From: an uncultured Burkholderiales bacterium
Lineage (GTDB): Bacteria > Pseudomonadota > Gammaproteobacteria > Burkholderiales > Burkholderiaceae_C
Length of the DNA stretch: 35,733 nucleotides
Assembly (NCBI GenBank): GCA_903856995.1
Contig: CAIODK010000165.1
Span: 1-35,733, forward strand
Direction: 5' to 3'
The notes under the pieces were generated by a model. That model was not told the origin of the DNA, searched no databases, and saw only the letters and a list, made by a program, of their open reading frames with translations. The translations under genes were made by a program, and so were the position numbers. Positions 8,019 through 18,845 of the stretch are shown in pieces (the first letter of the stretch is position 1; every line of letters begins with the position of its first letter).

Positions 8019-9791
8019 ATGAGCGACACACCCCATCCCCTCACCCATCGCATCAACACCGACCTCTCGCAATTCCATGACCTAGACACGGTGGACTTGG
8101 TGGTCATCGGATCAGGCGGCGCGGGTTTCTCGGCGGCGCTCAACGCCACGATTGACGGCGCACGCGTGCTGTTGGTCGAACGCATGGCCCATGTAGGAGG
8201 TACCACCGCTTTATCCGCAGCCACCACGTGGGTACCCGGCACCAAACGCGGCCTAGAAGTCAACCCAGACGACACGCCCGAGCGTGTGGCGACGTTTTTG
8301 GACCTCGCCGTGGGCGATCGTTCAGACGCCAAACTGCGCCAAGCCTTCATCGATAACGGCCCACATGCCATCGCCAAATTCGAAGCCCACAGCGCACTGC
8401 AATTTCAAGTGCGCATGCTGCACCCAGACTACTTGTCTGAGCTCGAAGGCTCTGTGCTTCGTGGCCGCGCGATTGAGCCGCAACCCTTTGACGGCAAACT
8501 GCTCGGCCCCAACATGACCTTGGTTCGCAACCCCATCCCAGAGTTCACTGTGCTCGGCGGCATGATGGTGGACCGCGATGACATCTTCCATTTGTTGCGC
8601 TTAACGGAGACCTGGAAATCATTCAGCTACAGCGTACGCATCATCGTGCGCCACTACCTCGACACACTGCTGCATCCACGCAGCACACGCTGGGTCATGG
8701 GCAACGCCATGATTGCGCGCATGCTCTACAGCTACATCGAACGCCAAGGCTTATTGGTCACCCACACCGAAGTGACGGAACTTGTGCAAGACGGCAACAA
8801 CGTTCACGGCGTGGTGTTGCAACAAACCTTGCCCAATGGCAGCAAAGTGCAACGCACTGTGCACAGCAAAGGTGGCGTGGTCATGGCCAGCGGTGGCTTC
8901 AACCGCCACCCCACGCGTCGCGCACAGATGCTGCCAGGTGCGAAAGAGGCGTGGTGCCCGGCGGGTCCAGGCCACACAGGTCGGGCGCAAGACTTGGCAC
9001 TGCATGCAGGTGGTCAACTCGGAACAGGTGGCTTGAGCAACGCTTTTTGGGCGCCTGTGTCGACACGGCGAAGGGCCGACGGCAGCACAGCAGTCTTCCC
9101 CCACTTCGTGATGGACAGGGGCAAGCCGGGCGTGATCACGGTCGATAGCCAAGGCCATCGCTACGTGAATGAATCCACCTCGTACCACTTGTTTGGCATT
9201 GCCATGCAGGCGCACCACGCCACCACCCCCAGCGTACCGTCATGGTTGGTGTGCGATGCAGGGGCCTTGAAACGTTATGGTCTCGGCATGATTCGACCAG
9301 GCGGCAAAGGCCTCGCACCCTTCTTGGCCGACAACTATTTAAAGAAAGGCAACACCTTGGCAAATCTGGCGCAGCAACTGCACGTGCCTGCCAGTCAACT
9401 GGAAGCCACGGTGGCGCGCTTCAACGGCTTTGCCGACCTGGGTGTGGATGCCGACTTTCAACGCGGCACCACAGACTATCAACGCGCCAACGGCGATGCC
9501 ACGTGGACGGGACCTAATCCTTGCTTAGGCGCCTTGCGCGAAGGTCCGTATTACGCCATTGCGCTGTATCCCGGCGATATCGGTGCAGCCACGGGCCTGG
9601 TCACCGATGGAGATGCACGTGTGTTGAATGCAGAAGGTCAGGCCATTGAGGGCTTGTACGCCTGCGGTAACGACATGCACTCGATCATGGGGGGCGTGTA
9701 CCCAGGACCAGGCATCACCATTGGGCCTGGGTTGACGTTTGGCTATTTGGCCGCCAAGCACGCCGTGGCAAGAGCGAACTCAAGGCGCTGA
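8019..9791 (+). CDS. FAD-binding dehydrogenase (KstD/fumarate reductase flavoprotein family), paralogous to the 3884-6253 product
   Basis: VDLVVIGSGGAGFSAALNATIDGARVLLVERMAHVGGTTALSAATTWVP; C-terminal GLYACGNDMHSIMGGVYPGPGITIGPGLTFGYLAAKHA. The track's TTG start at 8004 was replaced with ATG at 8019. Confidence 0.93.
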   Translation: MSDTPHPLTHRINTDLSQFHDLDTVDLVVIGSGGAGFSAALNATIDGARVLLVERMAHVGGTTALSAATTWVPGTKRGLEVNPDDTPERVATFLDLAVGDRSDAKLRQAFIDNGPHAIAKFEAHSALQFQVRMLHPDYLSELEGSVLRGRAIEPQPFDGKLLGPNMTLVRNPIPEFTVLGGMMVDRDDIFHLLRLTETWKSFSYSVRIIVRHYLDTLLHPRSTRWVMGNAMIARMLYSYIERQGLLVTHTEVTELVQDGNNVHGVVLQQTLPNGSKVQRTVHSKGGVVMASGGFNRHPTRRAQMLPGAKEAWCPAGPGHTGRAQDLALHAGGQLGTGGLSNAFWAPVSTRRRADGSTAVFPHFVMDRGKPGVITVDSQGHRYVNESTSYHLFGIAMQAHHATTPSVPSWLVCDAGALKRYGLGMIRPGGKGLAPFLADNYLKKGNTLANLAQQLHVPASQLEATVARFNGFADLGVDADFQRGTTDYQRANGDATWTGPNPCLGALREGPYYAIALYPGDIGAATGLVTDGDARVLNAEGQAIEGLYACGNDMHSIMGGVYPGPGITIGPGLTFGYLAAKHAVARANSRR

Positions 9792-9974
9792 TTTGGGCAC
9801 TGGCTCGTCAGGGTCGGGGTGTTGTTCAAAGTGCGTTTGGAGCGCGTCTGTTTTTTCTTTCAGACGACCGATGCGCTCTTGAAGCGAAGAAAGTTTTTCT
9901 GCGCGATGCACTGCGTCATTTTCAATGGGATCGGGGGATGCGGGATCGATTTGATTTTGCATAGCGATGCTCAT
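9780..9974 (-). CDS. Small hypothetical coiled-coil protein
   Basis: 64 aa MSIAMQNQIDPASPDPIENDAVHRAEKLSSLQERIGRLKEKTDALQTHFEQHPDPDEPVPKSAP with heptad-like helix; tail-to-tail 12-bp overlap with the flavoprotein gene. Confidence 0.5.
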   Translation of the reverse strand: MSIAMQNQIDPASPDPIENDAVHRAEKLSSLQERIGRLKEKTDALQTHFEQHPDPDEPVPKSAP

Positions 9975-10063
9975 GAATCAGGTACGTTTCACTCTATCAG
10001 TAGCGGCACGCAGTGGAGGGTATAAAAAATGACATTGCAGTCACAATTCATCAGCCCTCCCCT

Positions 10064-10951
10064 TCATTCTGGGTGCTGACGAAACTCGCGCCACAGCAAA
10101 TACAAGCCACTCATCACCACGACGCATGCGCCAAGCGCAACGGCTTGATCCGGCACTTGTCCAAAAATCAACCATCCCCAAAACGTCATGTAAATAATTT
10201 GTTGGTACAAAAATGGGCCCAGTACCGCTGCCGAGGCATAGCGGTGCGCCTGTGCAGCGGCAATATGTCCCAGACCACCACATAAGCCCGTCGCTCCAAT
10301 GATCAACCAAGTCTGCCACCCCTGAGGCGTTTGCCACTGCCACAAAGCAAAGGGAGCCAACACACAGGTAGCCACAGCAGCTGAAGCCAGTTGCGTCACC
10401 ACTGGGTTATCGCTGCTCGCCAAACGTCGTGTCATCAGGTTAAAGCCTGCGTAGAAAACCGCATTTAAAAGACTCAGAAAAATAGCGGGATGAAAACCAT
10501 TCCCGCCTGGACGGATGATGACAAGGACACCTAAAAATCCAATGCAAATGGCGATCCAACGCCTCGCATCCAAGCGCTCTTTCAGCCACCATGCAGAGAA
10601 CAGCGCAATCAGAATGGGAACCGAAAATTGAACCGCGCCGGTTTCAGCCAATTGCAAATATTGCAGCGCCCAAAAATTAATCCCCGTCATCACAGCCAGC
10701 ATCAATCCACGCGCCAGTTGCATGCGCGGCCGACTGACCACCAACAAACCTGCGCCCATGGAGGGTATGAACATCGCGGTCGTCAAAATCGTGTGCACCA
10801 AAAACCTCAGCCACACCACTTGCAACACAGGAAGGGTTTGCACCAGCCATTTGGCACTGGCATCCAAGGCCGCAAACATCAAGGTCGTGATCACCATCAA
10901 GGCAATGCCAATTTGACGATTGCGAGCCGTGTTGTTTAAGCGGTAGGACAT
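10064..10951 (-). CDS. EamA/DMT family transporter
   Basis: Start set at MSYRLNNTARNRQIGIALM (10951); ~10 hydrophobic segments; typical DMT sequence AALDASAKWLVQTLPVLQVVWLRFLVHTI and repeat VLGPFLYQQIIYMTFWGWLIFGQVPD. Confidence 0.9.
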   Translation of the reverse strand: MSYRLNNTARNRQIGIALMVITTLMFAALDASAKWLVQTLPVLQVVWLRFLVHTILTTAMFIPSMGAGLLVVSRPRMQLARGLMLAVMTGINFWALQYLQLAETGAVQFSVPILIALFSAWWLKERLDARRWIAICIGFLGVLVIIRPGGNGFHPAIFLSLLNAVFYAGFNLMTRRLASSDNPVVTQLASAAVATCVLAPFALWQWQTPQGWQTWLIIGATGLCGGLGHIAAAQAHRYASAAVLGPFLYQQIIYMTFWGWLIFGQVPDQAVALGACVVVMSGLYLLWREFRQHPE

Positions 10952-10974
10952 CAGACCCTTTTTTACGTGACTCG

Positions 10975-11931
10975 TTAAGCGTTGAGCTGCTGCTCCAAAT
11001 CGTGCAGAACCTTGTAGCAAGGGAGCACTTGTGCCACGCTTGAGTTTGGTTCGCGGCCTTCTTTGATCGCAGCAAAGAATTCTCGGTCTTGTAACTCGAT
11101 GCCGTTCATGGAAACTGCCACGTTGGAGACATCAATTTTCTCTTCTTTGCCCGTGTACAGATCATCGTAACGAGCCAAGTAGGTGCCGGTGTCACCGATG
11201 TAGCGGAAGTACGTTCCCAAGGGGCCGTCATTGTTGAATGACAAGCTCAAGGTACAAATCGCGCCGTTGGCGGTTTGCAACTGAATGCTCATGTCCATCG
11301 CAATGCCCAGCGCGGGGTGGATTGGGCCTTGCACGGCGTTGGCCTTGACGATGGGGCTACCCGCCTGGTAAGCAAACAAATCCACCGTGTGCGCTGCGTG
11401 ATGCCACAACAGGTGGTCGGTCCAGCTACGGGCTTGACCTAAGGCGTTCATGTTGGTGCGGCGGAAAAAGTAGGTTTGCACATCCATTTGCTGAATATTG
11501 AATTCACCTGCCTTGATTTTGTTGTGCACCCATTGATGGCTGGGGTTGAAGCGACGGGTGTGACCGCACATCGCGACCAAACCTTTTTCGCTGGCGACTT
11601 GCGCCACTTCGGCGGCATCTTTCCAGCTGTCAGCCAAGGGGATTTCCACTTGCACGTGTTTGCCAGCCCTCAAGCAAGCCAAGCTTTGTGCGGCGTGCAT
11701 TTGTGTGGGTGTACACAAAATCACAGCATCGACTTCAGGCAAAGCCAAACTATCGGCCAAGTCGGTGGTGATGTGCTTGATGCCGTACTTGTCAGCAGTT
11801 TCTTTGGTTTTTTCTAAATCGCGGCTGATCAATGACACGACTTCTACGCCGTCGATATTTTTGATACCGTCCAAGTGTTTGATGCCGAAGGCACCAGCGC
11901 CCGCCAAGGCGACTTTGATGGTTTTGCTCAT
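10975..11931 (-). CDS. pmdC: 4-carboxy-2-hydroxymuconate-6-semialdehyde dehydrogenase (Gfo/Idh/MocA family)
   Basis: 318 aa; VALAGAGAFGIKHLDGI Rossmann motif, LigC-like GHTRRFNPSHQWVHNKIKAGEFNIQQMDVQTYFFRRTNMNALGQARSWTDHLLWHHAAHTVDLF; located next to pmdAB. Confidence 0.92.
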   Translation of the reverse strand: MSKTIKVALAGAGAFGIKHLDGIKNIDGVEVVSLISRDLEKTKETADKYGIKHITTDLADSLALPEVDAVILCTPTQMHAAQSLACLRAGKHVQVEIPLADSWKDAAEVAQVASEKGLVAMCGHTRRFNPSHQWVHNKIKAGEFNIQQMDVQTYFFRRTNMNALGQARSWTDHLLWHHAAHTVDLFAYQAGSPIVKANAVQGPIHPALGIAMDMSIQLQTANGAICTLSLSFNNDGPLGTYFRYIGDTGTYLARYDDLYTGKEEKIDVSNVAVSMNGIELQDREFFAAIKEGREPNSSVAQVLPCYKVLHDLEQQLNA

Positions 11932-11979
11932 GTTTTACTCCAGTTGAGGACAGAGCTAAAGATCTGTCCCGCAAAGTTA

Positions 11980-13321
<1,342 letters not shown>

Positions 13322-13322
<1 letters not shown>

Positions 13323-14239
13323 TAAAAAGTCTCCTCAGGCCAGTAGAGGCGCATCGGGTTGTCGACCAACAACTTACGTTGTTGCTCTTCAGTGGTCGCG
13401 ATGTGCGGAATGAAGTCAACCAACAAGCCGTCATCAGGCATGTGGTCTTTGAGGTTGGGGTGCGGCCAATCGGTGCCCCACAACACGCGGTCTGGGAACT
13501 CATCCACGATGCGCTTGGCAAAGGGGATCACGTCTTGGTACGCGTTTTGTTCGCCGTTCAAAGCCTTGGGGCCGGAGACTGACAAACGCTCGGGGCACGT
13601 CACTTTGCTCCACACATTTTTGTGCTCGCGCATGAACTTCACAAACAGCTCAAACTCTGGGCCATCGACGGGCTTGGTCACATCGGGACGGCCCATGTGG
13701 TCCACCACCACGTTGGTGGGCAATGTGGTGAAGAAGTCCCACAGCTCTGGCAAATCAACGGCTTCAAAGTAAATCACCACATGCCAGCCCCAGAGCTGAA
13801 TGCGTTTGGCGATTTCAAGCAATTCGTCTTTGGGCGTGAAATCCACCAAGCGCTTCACAAAGTTAAAGCGCACACCGCGCACACCCGCATCGTGCATGGT
13901 TTGGATTTCTTCATCGGTGATGCTGCGCTTGACGGTGGCCACGCCACGTGCTTTGCCGTTAGAGCTGACCAAGGCATCGACCATGGCGCGGTTGTCTGCG
14001 CCGTGGCAAGTGGCTTGCACCACAACATTACGGGCAAAACCGAGGTGATCGCGCAAGGCAAAAAGCTGAGCCTTAGATGCGTCGCAGGGCGTGTATTTAC
14101 GCTCGGGGGCATAGGCAAATTCAGCACCCGGACCAAACACGTGGCAATGCGCATCCACGGCCCCTGCCGGCAATTTGAATTTGGGTTTGGTTGGACCGGT
14201 GTACCAGTCCATCCAGCCTGCGGTCTTTTGAAATTCCAT
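13322..14239 (-). CDS. pmdD: 2-pyrone-4,6-dicarboxylate hydrolase (LigI/amidohydrolase family)
   Basis: 305 aa; GAVDAHCHVFGPGAEFAYAPERKYTPCDASKAQLFALRDHLGFARNVVVQATCHGADNRAM, VLWGTDWPHPNLKDHMPDDG; TAATG overlap with pmdA. Confidence 0.95.
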
Positions 14240-14256
14240 CTCGTTCCTCGTTGTCT

Positions 14257-15222
14257 TTAATCAGGTTGAATATTGGCTTCGCGCACCAACTTGGCGTAGC
14301 GCTGGCGTTCTGTACGAATCAGTTGTGTGAACATGTCTGCGCTGCCGGGAACCACTTCACCGCCTACAGCGTTCATGCGTTCACGAACCTCTTTGGTTTG
14401 CAAGGCTTTTTGCACTTCATCGTGCAGCTTGCTCACAATCGGTTTTGGCGTGGCCGCGGGCGCCACCAAACCATACCAAACGGAGGCTTCAAACCCGACA
14501 AAACCAGATTCGGCAATGGTGGGAACATCCGGAAAGATAGCGCTGCGATTGGGGCTGAGCACCGCCAACACTTTGAGCTTGCCGCTCTTGACGTGTGGCA
14601 ATACTTCCAACGCATTCACGGCCACCAAAGGTAGCTGACCACCGATCACATCGGTGATCGCAGGGGTACCGCCTCGGTAAGGAATGTGCTGCAAATCAAT
14701 ACCTGCGGCACGAGCGAATAGCTCAATCGCCATATGTGGGGTAGAACCGTTGCCTGGCGTTCCAAAGGCAATGCTGTTGGGCTTGCCTTTGGCTGCCTCA
14801 ATCAGCTGTTTGATGTTGGTGTACGGCGCATTGGGATTGGCCGCAATCACCACAGGTACGCGACCGATGAGCGATACCGCCACCAAATCACGCTCTGCAT
14901 CAAACGGCGCGGGCTGGTAGAGCGACATGTTGGCAGCCAATGCATTGGCAGCCATCATTAAGGTGTAGCCATCGGGCTCCGCCGTGATGACTGACTTGAC
15001 CGCAATGTTGGTCCCGGCACCCGGTTTGTTTTCAACCACCACGGGCTGCCCCATGCTGATAGAGATGCTTTGACCAATGGTGCGGGCCACCACGTCCACA
15101 GCACCGCCTGCTGCATAGCCGACCACGACCTTGATCGGCTTGGCCGGATAGGTCTGCGCCATGGCGTGGCTTGCTATCAAACACATGGACAGAGCGGAGA
15201 CGAAACGCATCAAATTCTTCAT
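14257..15222 (-). CDS. Bug/TctC family tripartite tricarboxylate transporter substrate-binding protein
   Basis: Start set at MKNLMRFVSALSMCLIASHAMAQTYPAKPIKVVVGYAAGGAVDVVAR; signal peptide; typical GTPGNGSTPHMAIELF and VPTIAESGFVGFEASVWYGLVAPAATP. Confidence 0.94.
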   Translation of the reverse strand: MKNLMRFVSALSMCLIASHAMAQTYPAKPIKVVVGYAAGGAVDVVARTIGQSISISMGQPVVVENKPGAGTNIAVKSVITAEPDGYTLMMAANALAANMSLYQPAPFDAERDLVAVSLIGRVPVVIAANPNAPYTNIKQLIEAAKGKPNSIAFGTPGNGSTPHMAIELFARAAGIDLQHIPYRGGTPAITDVIGGQLPLVAVNALEVLPHVKSGKLKVLAVLSPNRSAIFPDVPTIAESGFVGFEASVWYGLVAPAATPKPIVSKLHDEVQKALQTKEVRERMNAVGGEVVPGSADMFTQLIRTERQRYAKLVREANIQPD

Positions 15223-15331
15223 CGTGGGTTCCTTTGAGACATAAATCGACTTGTGCCGTGCCGCGCAAACCTGCTGTGCAAACGCTAGCAAGTAAGGCAT
15301 GCCTGCTTCACGGCCTTTGGGAATGGCGACG

Positions 15332-16015
15332 TTAGTCGATGTATTTCAAGCCTGCTGCGGCCAGAGGCTCACGCATCTTGTACATGTCGAGGCCTAATAC
15401 ACCGGAGGCTAATTTGGCACGTTTCTCACCTTCAAAGCTCTCACGCTTTTGAGCGGCTTCCCACGTTTGTGCAGCACGTGCAGCAGGCACGCACACCACA
15501 CCGTCATCGTCAGCGACGATGACATCACCGGGATGAACCAACATGCCTGCACACACCACGGGAATATTGACAGATCCGATCGTGGCCTTGATGGTGCCTT
15601 TGCTACTGATAGCTTTGCTCCACACGGGGAAGTTCATGCGGTGCAACTCTTTCACATCACGCACACCGGCGTCGATGATCAAAGCGCGTGCGCCACGGGC
15701 TTGGAACGAGGTGGCCAACAAATCACCAAAGTAACCATCGGTGCAATCGGCCGTGATCGCAGCCACCACGATGTCACCGGGCTGAATTTGTTCAGCGGCC
15801 ACATGCATCATCCAGTTGTCGCCGGGGTGCAAAAGCACGGTCACCGCGGTGCCCGAGACTTGCGCACCTGGGTAGATAGGACGCATATAAGGCTTCATCA
15901 AACCCACGCGACCCATCGCCTCATGAACCGTGGCAGAGCCCAAAGCGGCCAAGCCGTCAGCAGCTGCGCGATCAGCGCGGGTGATGTTGCGGTAAACAAC
16001 GCCGAGTTCGTACAT
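15332..16015 (-). CDS. pmdF: 4-carboxy-4-hydroxy-2-oxoadipate aldolase / oxaloacetate decarboxylase (LigK/RraA-like)
   Basis: 227 aa; [94 protein letters not shown]. Confidence 0.95.
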   Translation of the reverse strand: MYELGVVYRNITRADRAAADGLAALGSATVHEAMGRVGLMKPYMRPIYPGAQVSGTAVTVLLHPGDNWMMHVAAEQIQPGDIVVAAITADCTDGYFGDLLATSFQARGARALIIDAGVRDVKELHRMNFPVWSKAISSKGTIKATIGSVNIPVVCAGMLVHPGDVIVADDDGVVCVPAARAAQTWEAAQKRESFEGEKRAKLASGVLGLDMYKMREPLAAAGLKYID

Positions 16016-16057
16016 AAGAAATCTCCAAAAATTAAGGTGGCTTAAGCGGCTCGCAAA

Positions 16058-17092
16058 TCAACGACCTTGCGACTTGAGCTTGGTATCCAAACGTGAGAAC
16101 ACGCGACGTGCGTTGCCCTCGTAGATCTGATGACGCTCATCTGCATTGAGGTTGAGCGTACCTTCGATGTAACGCTTGGTGTCATCGAAGTAGTGTCCCG
16201 TTTCTGGGTCAATGCCGCGCACGGCGCCAATCATCTCGGACGCAAACATGATGTTCTTGACGGGGATCACTTTGGTCAACAAGTCGATGCCAGGTTGGTG
16301 GTACACGCAGGTGTCGAAATAGATGTTGTTCATCAAGTGCTCGTTGAGCAACGGCTTTTTGAGCTCTTGCGCCAAACCACGGAAACGGCCCCAGTGGTAA
16401 GGCACAGCGCCACCGCCATGAGGAATCAAAAACTTCAAGGTGGGGAAATCTTTGAACAAGTCAGAGGTCAAGCACTGCATGAAGGCCGTGGTGTCTGCGT
16501 TCAAGTAATGCGCACCCGTGGTGTGGAAGCAGCCATTGCAGCTGGTCGACACATGAATCATGGCGGGGATGTCGTACTCGACCATCTTTTCGTAAATGGG
16601 GTACCAAGACTTGTCGCTCAATGGGGGTGATGTCCAGTGGCCGCCCGATGGATCGGGGTTGAGGTTGATGCCGACGTTGCCGTATTGCTCCACACACTTG
16701 ACCAACTCTGGAATGCAAGTGGCAGGGTCCACACCGGGCGACTGGGGCAACATAGCTGCTGGCACGAAGTTGTTGGGGAACAACTCAGCCACGCGGAAGC
16801 ACAGCTCGTTACAGATGGCCGCCCAAGTGGATGACACTTGGAAATCGCCAATGTGATGTGCCATGAAGCTCGCGCGTGGGCTGAAGATGGTGATGTCAGA
16901 GCCGCGCTCTTTCATCTTGGCGAGTTGGTTGGTCTCGATGGTTTCGCGCAATTCGTCGTCGCTGATTTTCAGCTCGGACACTTTGGGCATAGACGCGGGG
17001 TCTTTGATGCCTGCAATTTGGCGATTGCGCCATTCTTCTAAGGCCTTAGGTGCCGTGGTGTAGTGACCGTGTACGTCGATGATGAGAGACAT
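16058..17092 (-). CDS. pmdE: 4-oxalomesaconate hydratase (LigJ-type amidohydrolase)
   Basis: 344 aa; IIDVHGHYTTAPKALEEWRNRQIAGIKDP, GGHWTSPPLSDKSWYPIYEKMVEYDIPAMIHVSTSCN, FLIPHGGGAVPYHWGRFRG. Confidence 0.94.
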   Translation of the reverse strand: MSLIIDVHGHYTTAPKALEEWRNRQIAGIKDPASMPKVSELKISDDELRETIETNQLAKMKERGSDITIFSPRASFMAHHIGDFQVSSTWAAICNELCFRVAELFPNNFVPAAMLPQSPGVDPATCIPELVKCVEQYGNVGINLNPDPSGGHWTSPPLSDKSWYPIYEKMVEYDIPAMIHVSTSCNGCFHTTGAHYLNADTTAFMQCLTSDLFKDFPTLKFLIPHGGGAVPYHWGRFRGLAQELKKPLLNEHLMNNIYFDTCVYHQPGIDLLTKVIPVKNIMFASEMIGAVRGIDPETGHYFDDTKRYIEGTLNLNADERHQIYEGNARRVFSRLDTKLKSQGR

Positions 17093-17104
17093 AAATAACC
17101 CCTA

Positions 17105-17818
17105 TTAAAAATCCATGCCCTGCTTGCGTTTGATGTCTTCAACGCGCGGAGAAGCCAAGAACTGCAAGAACGACTGAACAGCAGCGACACGCGAGGTGTC
17201 GTTGGTAATGATTTGCGCAATCCCCGCAGAGAAGGTGGTGATGAACGCCACATCCTCAGGCAGGGTCCCCAGCACATCGATGCCGGGCATTGAAATGAGT
17301 TCACTCAATTGTTGAAAACCCAAAGCGGCCTGGCCCTTAGCCACCAACTCACCGACAGGTGTGCCTGGAGCGGGGACCACGATGCGGGTTTTGATTTGGT
17401 CGGCAATGCCCCAACGTTCAAACAATTTTTCAAGGTAAACGCCGCTCGGGCCTGTCGAGTAGCTGAGTGAGGGACTGGCTAACACGGCGGCTTTCAAAGC
17501 GGCTTCGTTGCTCAAGTCAGGATGCACAGTGCCAGCTTGTACGGCCACCGCCACGGGTGAACGCACCCAGTCGTTGCGGCTACCTTGTTGCACATGACCG
17601 GAAGCAATCAAGCGCTCAATCGCATCTGCGGCCAACAACACCATGTCAAATACCTCGCCGGCTTGGACGCGTTTGGCCGCATCAACGCCTCCGACAGATT
17701 CGATCTGCACCACTACACCCGTTTCGACTTGGTATGCGTGCGTCAAATCAGCCAGCAAAGCCTTGGTGGCCATGGACGAAATGCCTCGCAAAACGAGGGG
17801 GTTGGTAGGGGTATGCAT
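17105..17818 (-). CDS. ModA-like (periplasmic-binding-protein type II) solute-binding-domain protein with no signal peptide; first gene of the pmd operon
   Basis: 237 aa; LVLRGISSMATKALLADLTHAYQVETGVVVQIESVGGVDAAKRVQAGEVFDMVLLAADAIERLIASG, SYSTGPSGVYLEKLFERWGI, ALGFQQLSELISMPGIDVLGTLP are ModA-like; the N-terminus MHTPTNPLVLRG has no hydrophobic leader. Confidence 0.8.
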   Translation of the reverse strand: MHTPTNPLVLRGISSMATKALLADLTHAYQVETGVVVQIESVGGVDAAKRVQAGEVFDMVLLAADAIERLIASGHVQQGSRNDWVRSPVAVAVQAGTVHPDLSNEAALKAAVLASPSLSYSTGPSGVYLEKLFERWGIADQIKTRIVVPAPGTPVGELVAKGQAALGFQQLSELISMPGIDVLGTLPEDVAFITTFSAGIAQIITNDTSRVAAVQSFLQFLASPRVEDIKRKQGMDF

Positions 17819-17878
17819 GCGGTGGATTCTAGAGATTTACCCCAGAACTAGGCGTTAAATGCAGGACTAGCTGCTATG

Positions 17879-17908
17879 CCGTTTTTAAATAACGGACAAT
17901 TGGTTATT
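17879..17908. promoter_or_regulatory. Candidate LysR-type operator in the pmd/lysR divergent promoter
   Basis: CCGTT-N7-AACGG (17879-17895) overlapping AATAAC-N9-GTTATT (17888-17908), just upstream of the LysR ATG. Confidence 0.5.
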
Positions 17909-17924
17909 CAAAATCGAGAATTGC

Positions 17925-18845
17925 ATGGAACTCAAACAAATCGAATCTTTTGTGCGCGTCGCCGAACTGGGTAGCTTCACCAAAGCGGCCTTAGCATTGG
18001 GCATTCCGCAACCTCTTCTGAGTCGCCACGTGCGCCAACTGGAAGTGGAGTTGCACCAGAACCTGCTGATGCGCAATGGGCGAGGCGTCACGGTGACGGA
18101 AGCTGGCTTGGTGATGCTCGAACACGGACGGGGTATCTTGCATCAAGTGGCTGTGGCACAAGAGGAGCTGGGAACCGTGCGCGGCGCATTGGCAGGACGT
18201 GTGTCGATCGGTTTGCCGCCTAGCTTGTCCAAGCTGGTGACGGTGCCACTGACCATGTCGTTTCGCGCTTATTTGCCACATGCACAACTGTCACTGACCG
18301 AAGGGTTTTCCGTGTTGATGGTCGAGAGCTTGCGCGCAGGTCGCCTGGATATGGCCGTGCTCTACAACCCACCGCCCTCGCCTGATTTGGAAATGACGCT
18401 GCTGCACGAAGACACCCTGATCTTGATTTCGGGGAAGAAAGGTCAGCAGCATCGTGCTGAAACAAAACTCAAACCCGTGATGCAACTGGCTGATTTGGCG
18501 AAGTTGCCACTCATCGCGCCTAGCCGCCCCAATGCATTTCGCTTGTTGATTGACACGGAAATGCAACGAATCAACTGCAAGCCCAACATCGTTTTCGAGA
18601 TTGATGGCTTGAACGCCATTTTGGAACTCGTCAAAGAAGGCTTGGGCTATGCCGTTTTGCCAGCCTACACACTGAGCAATTTCGCCAAGCCAGAAGACTT
18701 CACCACGCACTTGGTCGAAAAACCAAAGTTGATGAGTCAACTGATGTTGGTGTGGTCAGCCCGACGTCCACTCACGGCAACCCACAAAGCAACCATGAAG
18801 CTGACGCAAGAGGTCGCCACTCAAGCACTGCTGGCCAATGGCTGA
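17925..18845 (+). CDS. LysR family transcriptional regulator, probable pmd operon regulator
   Basis: 306 aa; MELKQIESFVRVAELGSFTKAALALGIPQPLLSRHVRQLEVELHQNLLMRNGRGVTVTEAG; divergent from the pmd operon. Confidence 0.94.
   Translation: MELKQIESFVRVAELGSFTKAALALGIPQPLLSRHVRQLEVELHQNLLMRNGRGVTVTEAGLVMLEHGRGILHQVAVAQEELGTVRGALAGRVSIGLPPSLSKLVTVPLTMSFRAYLPHAQLSLTEGFSVLMVESLRAGRLDMAVLYNPPPSPDLEMTLLHEDTLILISGKKGQQHRAETKLKPVMQLADLAKLPLIAPSRPNAFRLLIDTEMQRINCKPNIVFEIDGLNAILELVKEGLGYAVLPAYTLSNFAKPEDFTTHLVEKPKLMSQLMLVWSARRPLTATHKATMKLTQEVATQALLANG

Noticed and set aside
17105-17818. Annotation as a genuine molybdate ABC transporter component (modA)
   Set aside because: No signal peptide, no modB/modC neighbours, embedded in the pmd operon; kept as ModA-like fold only.
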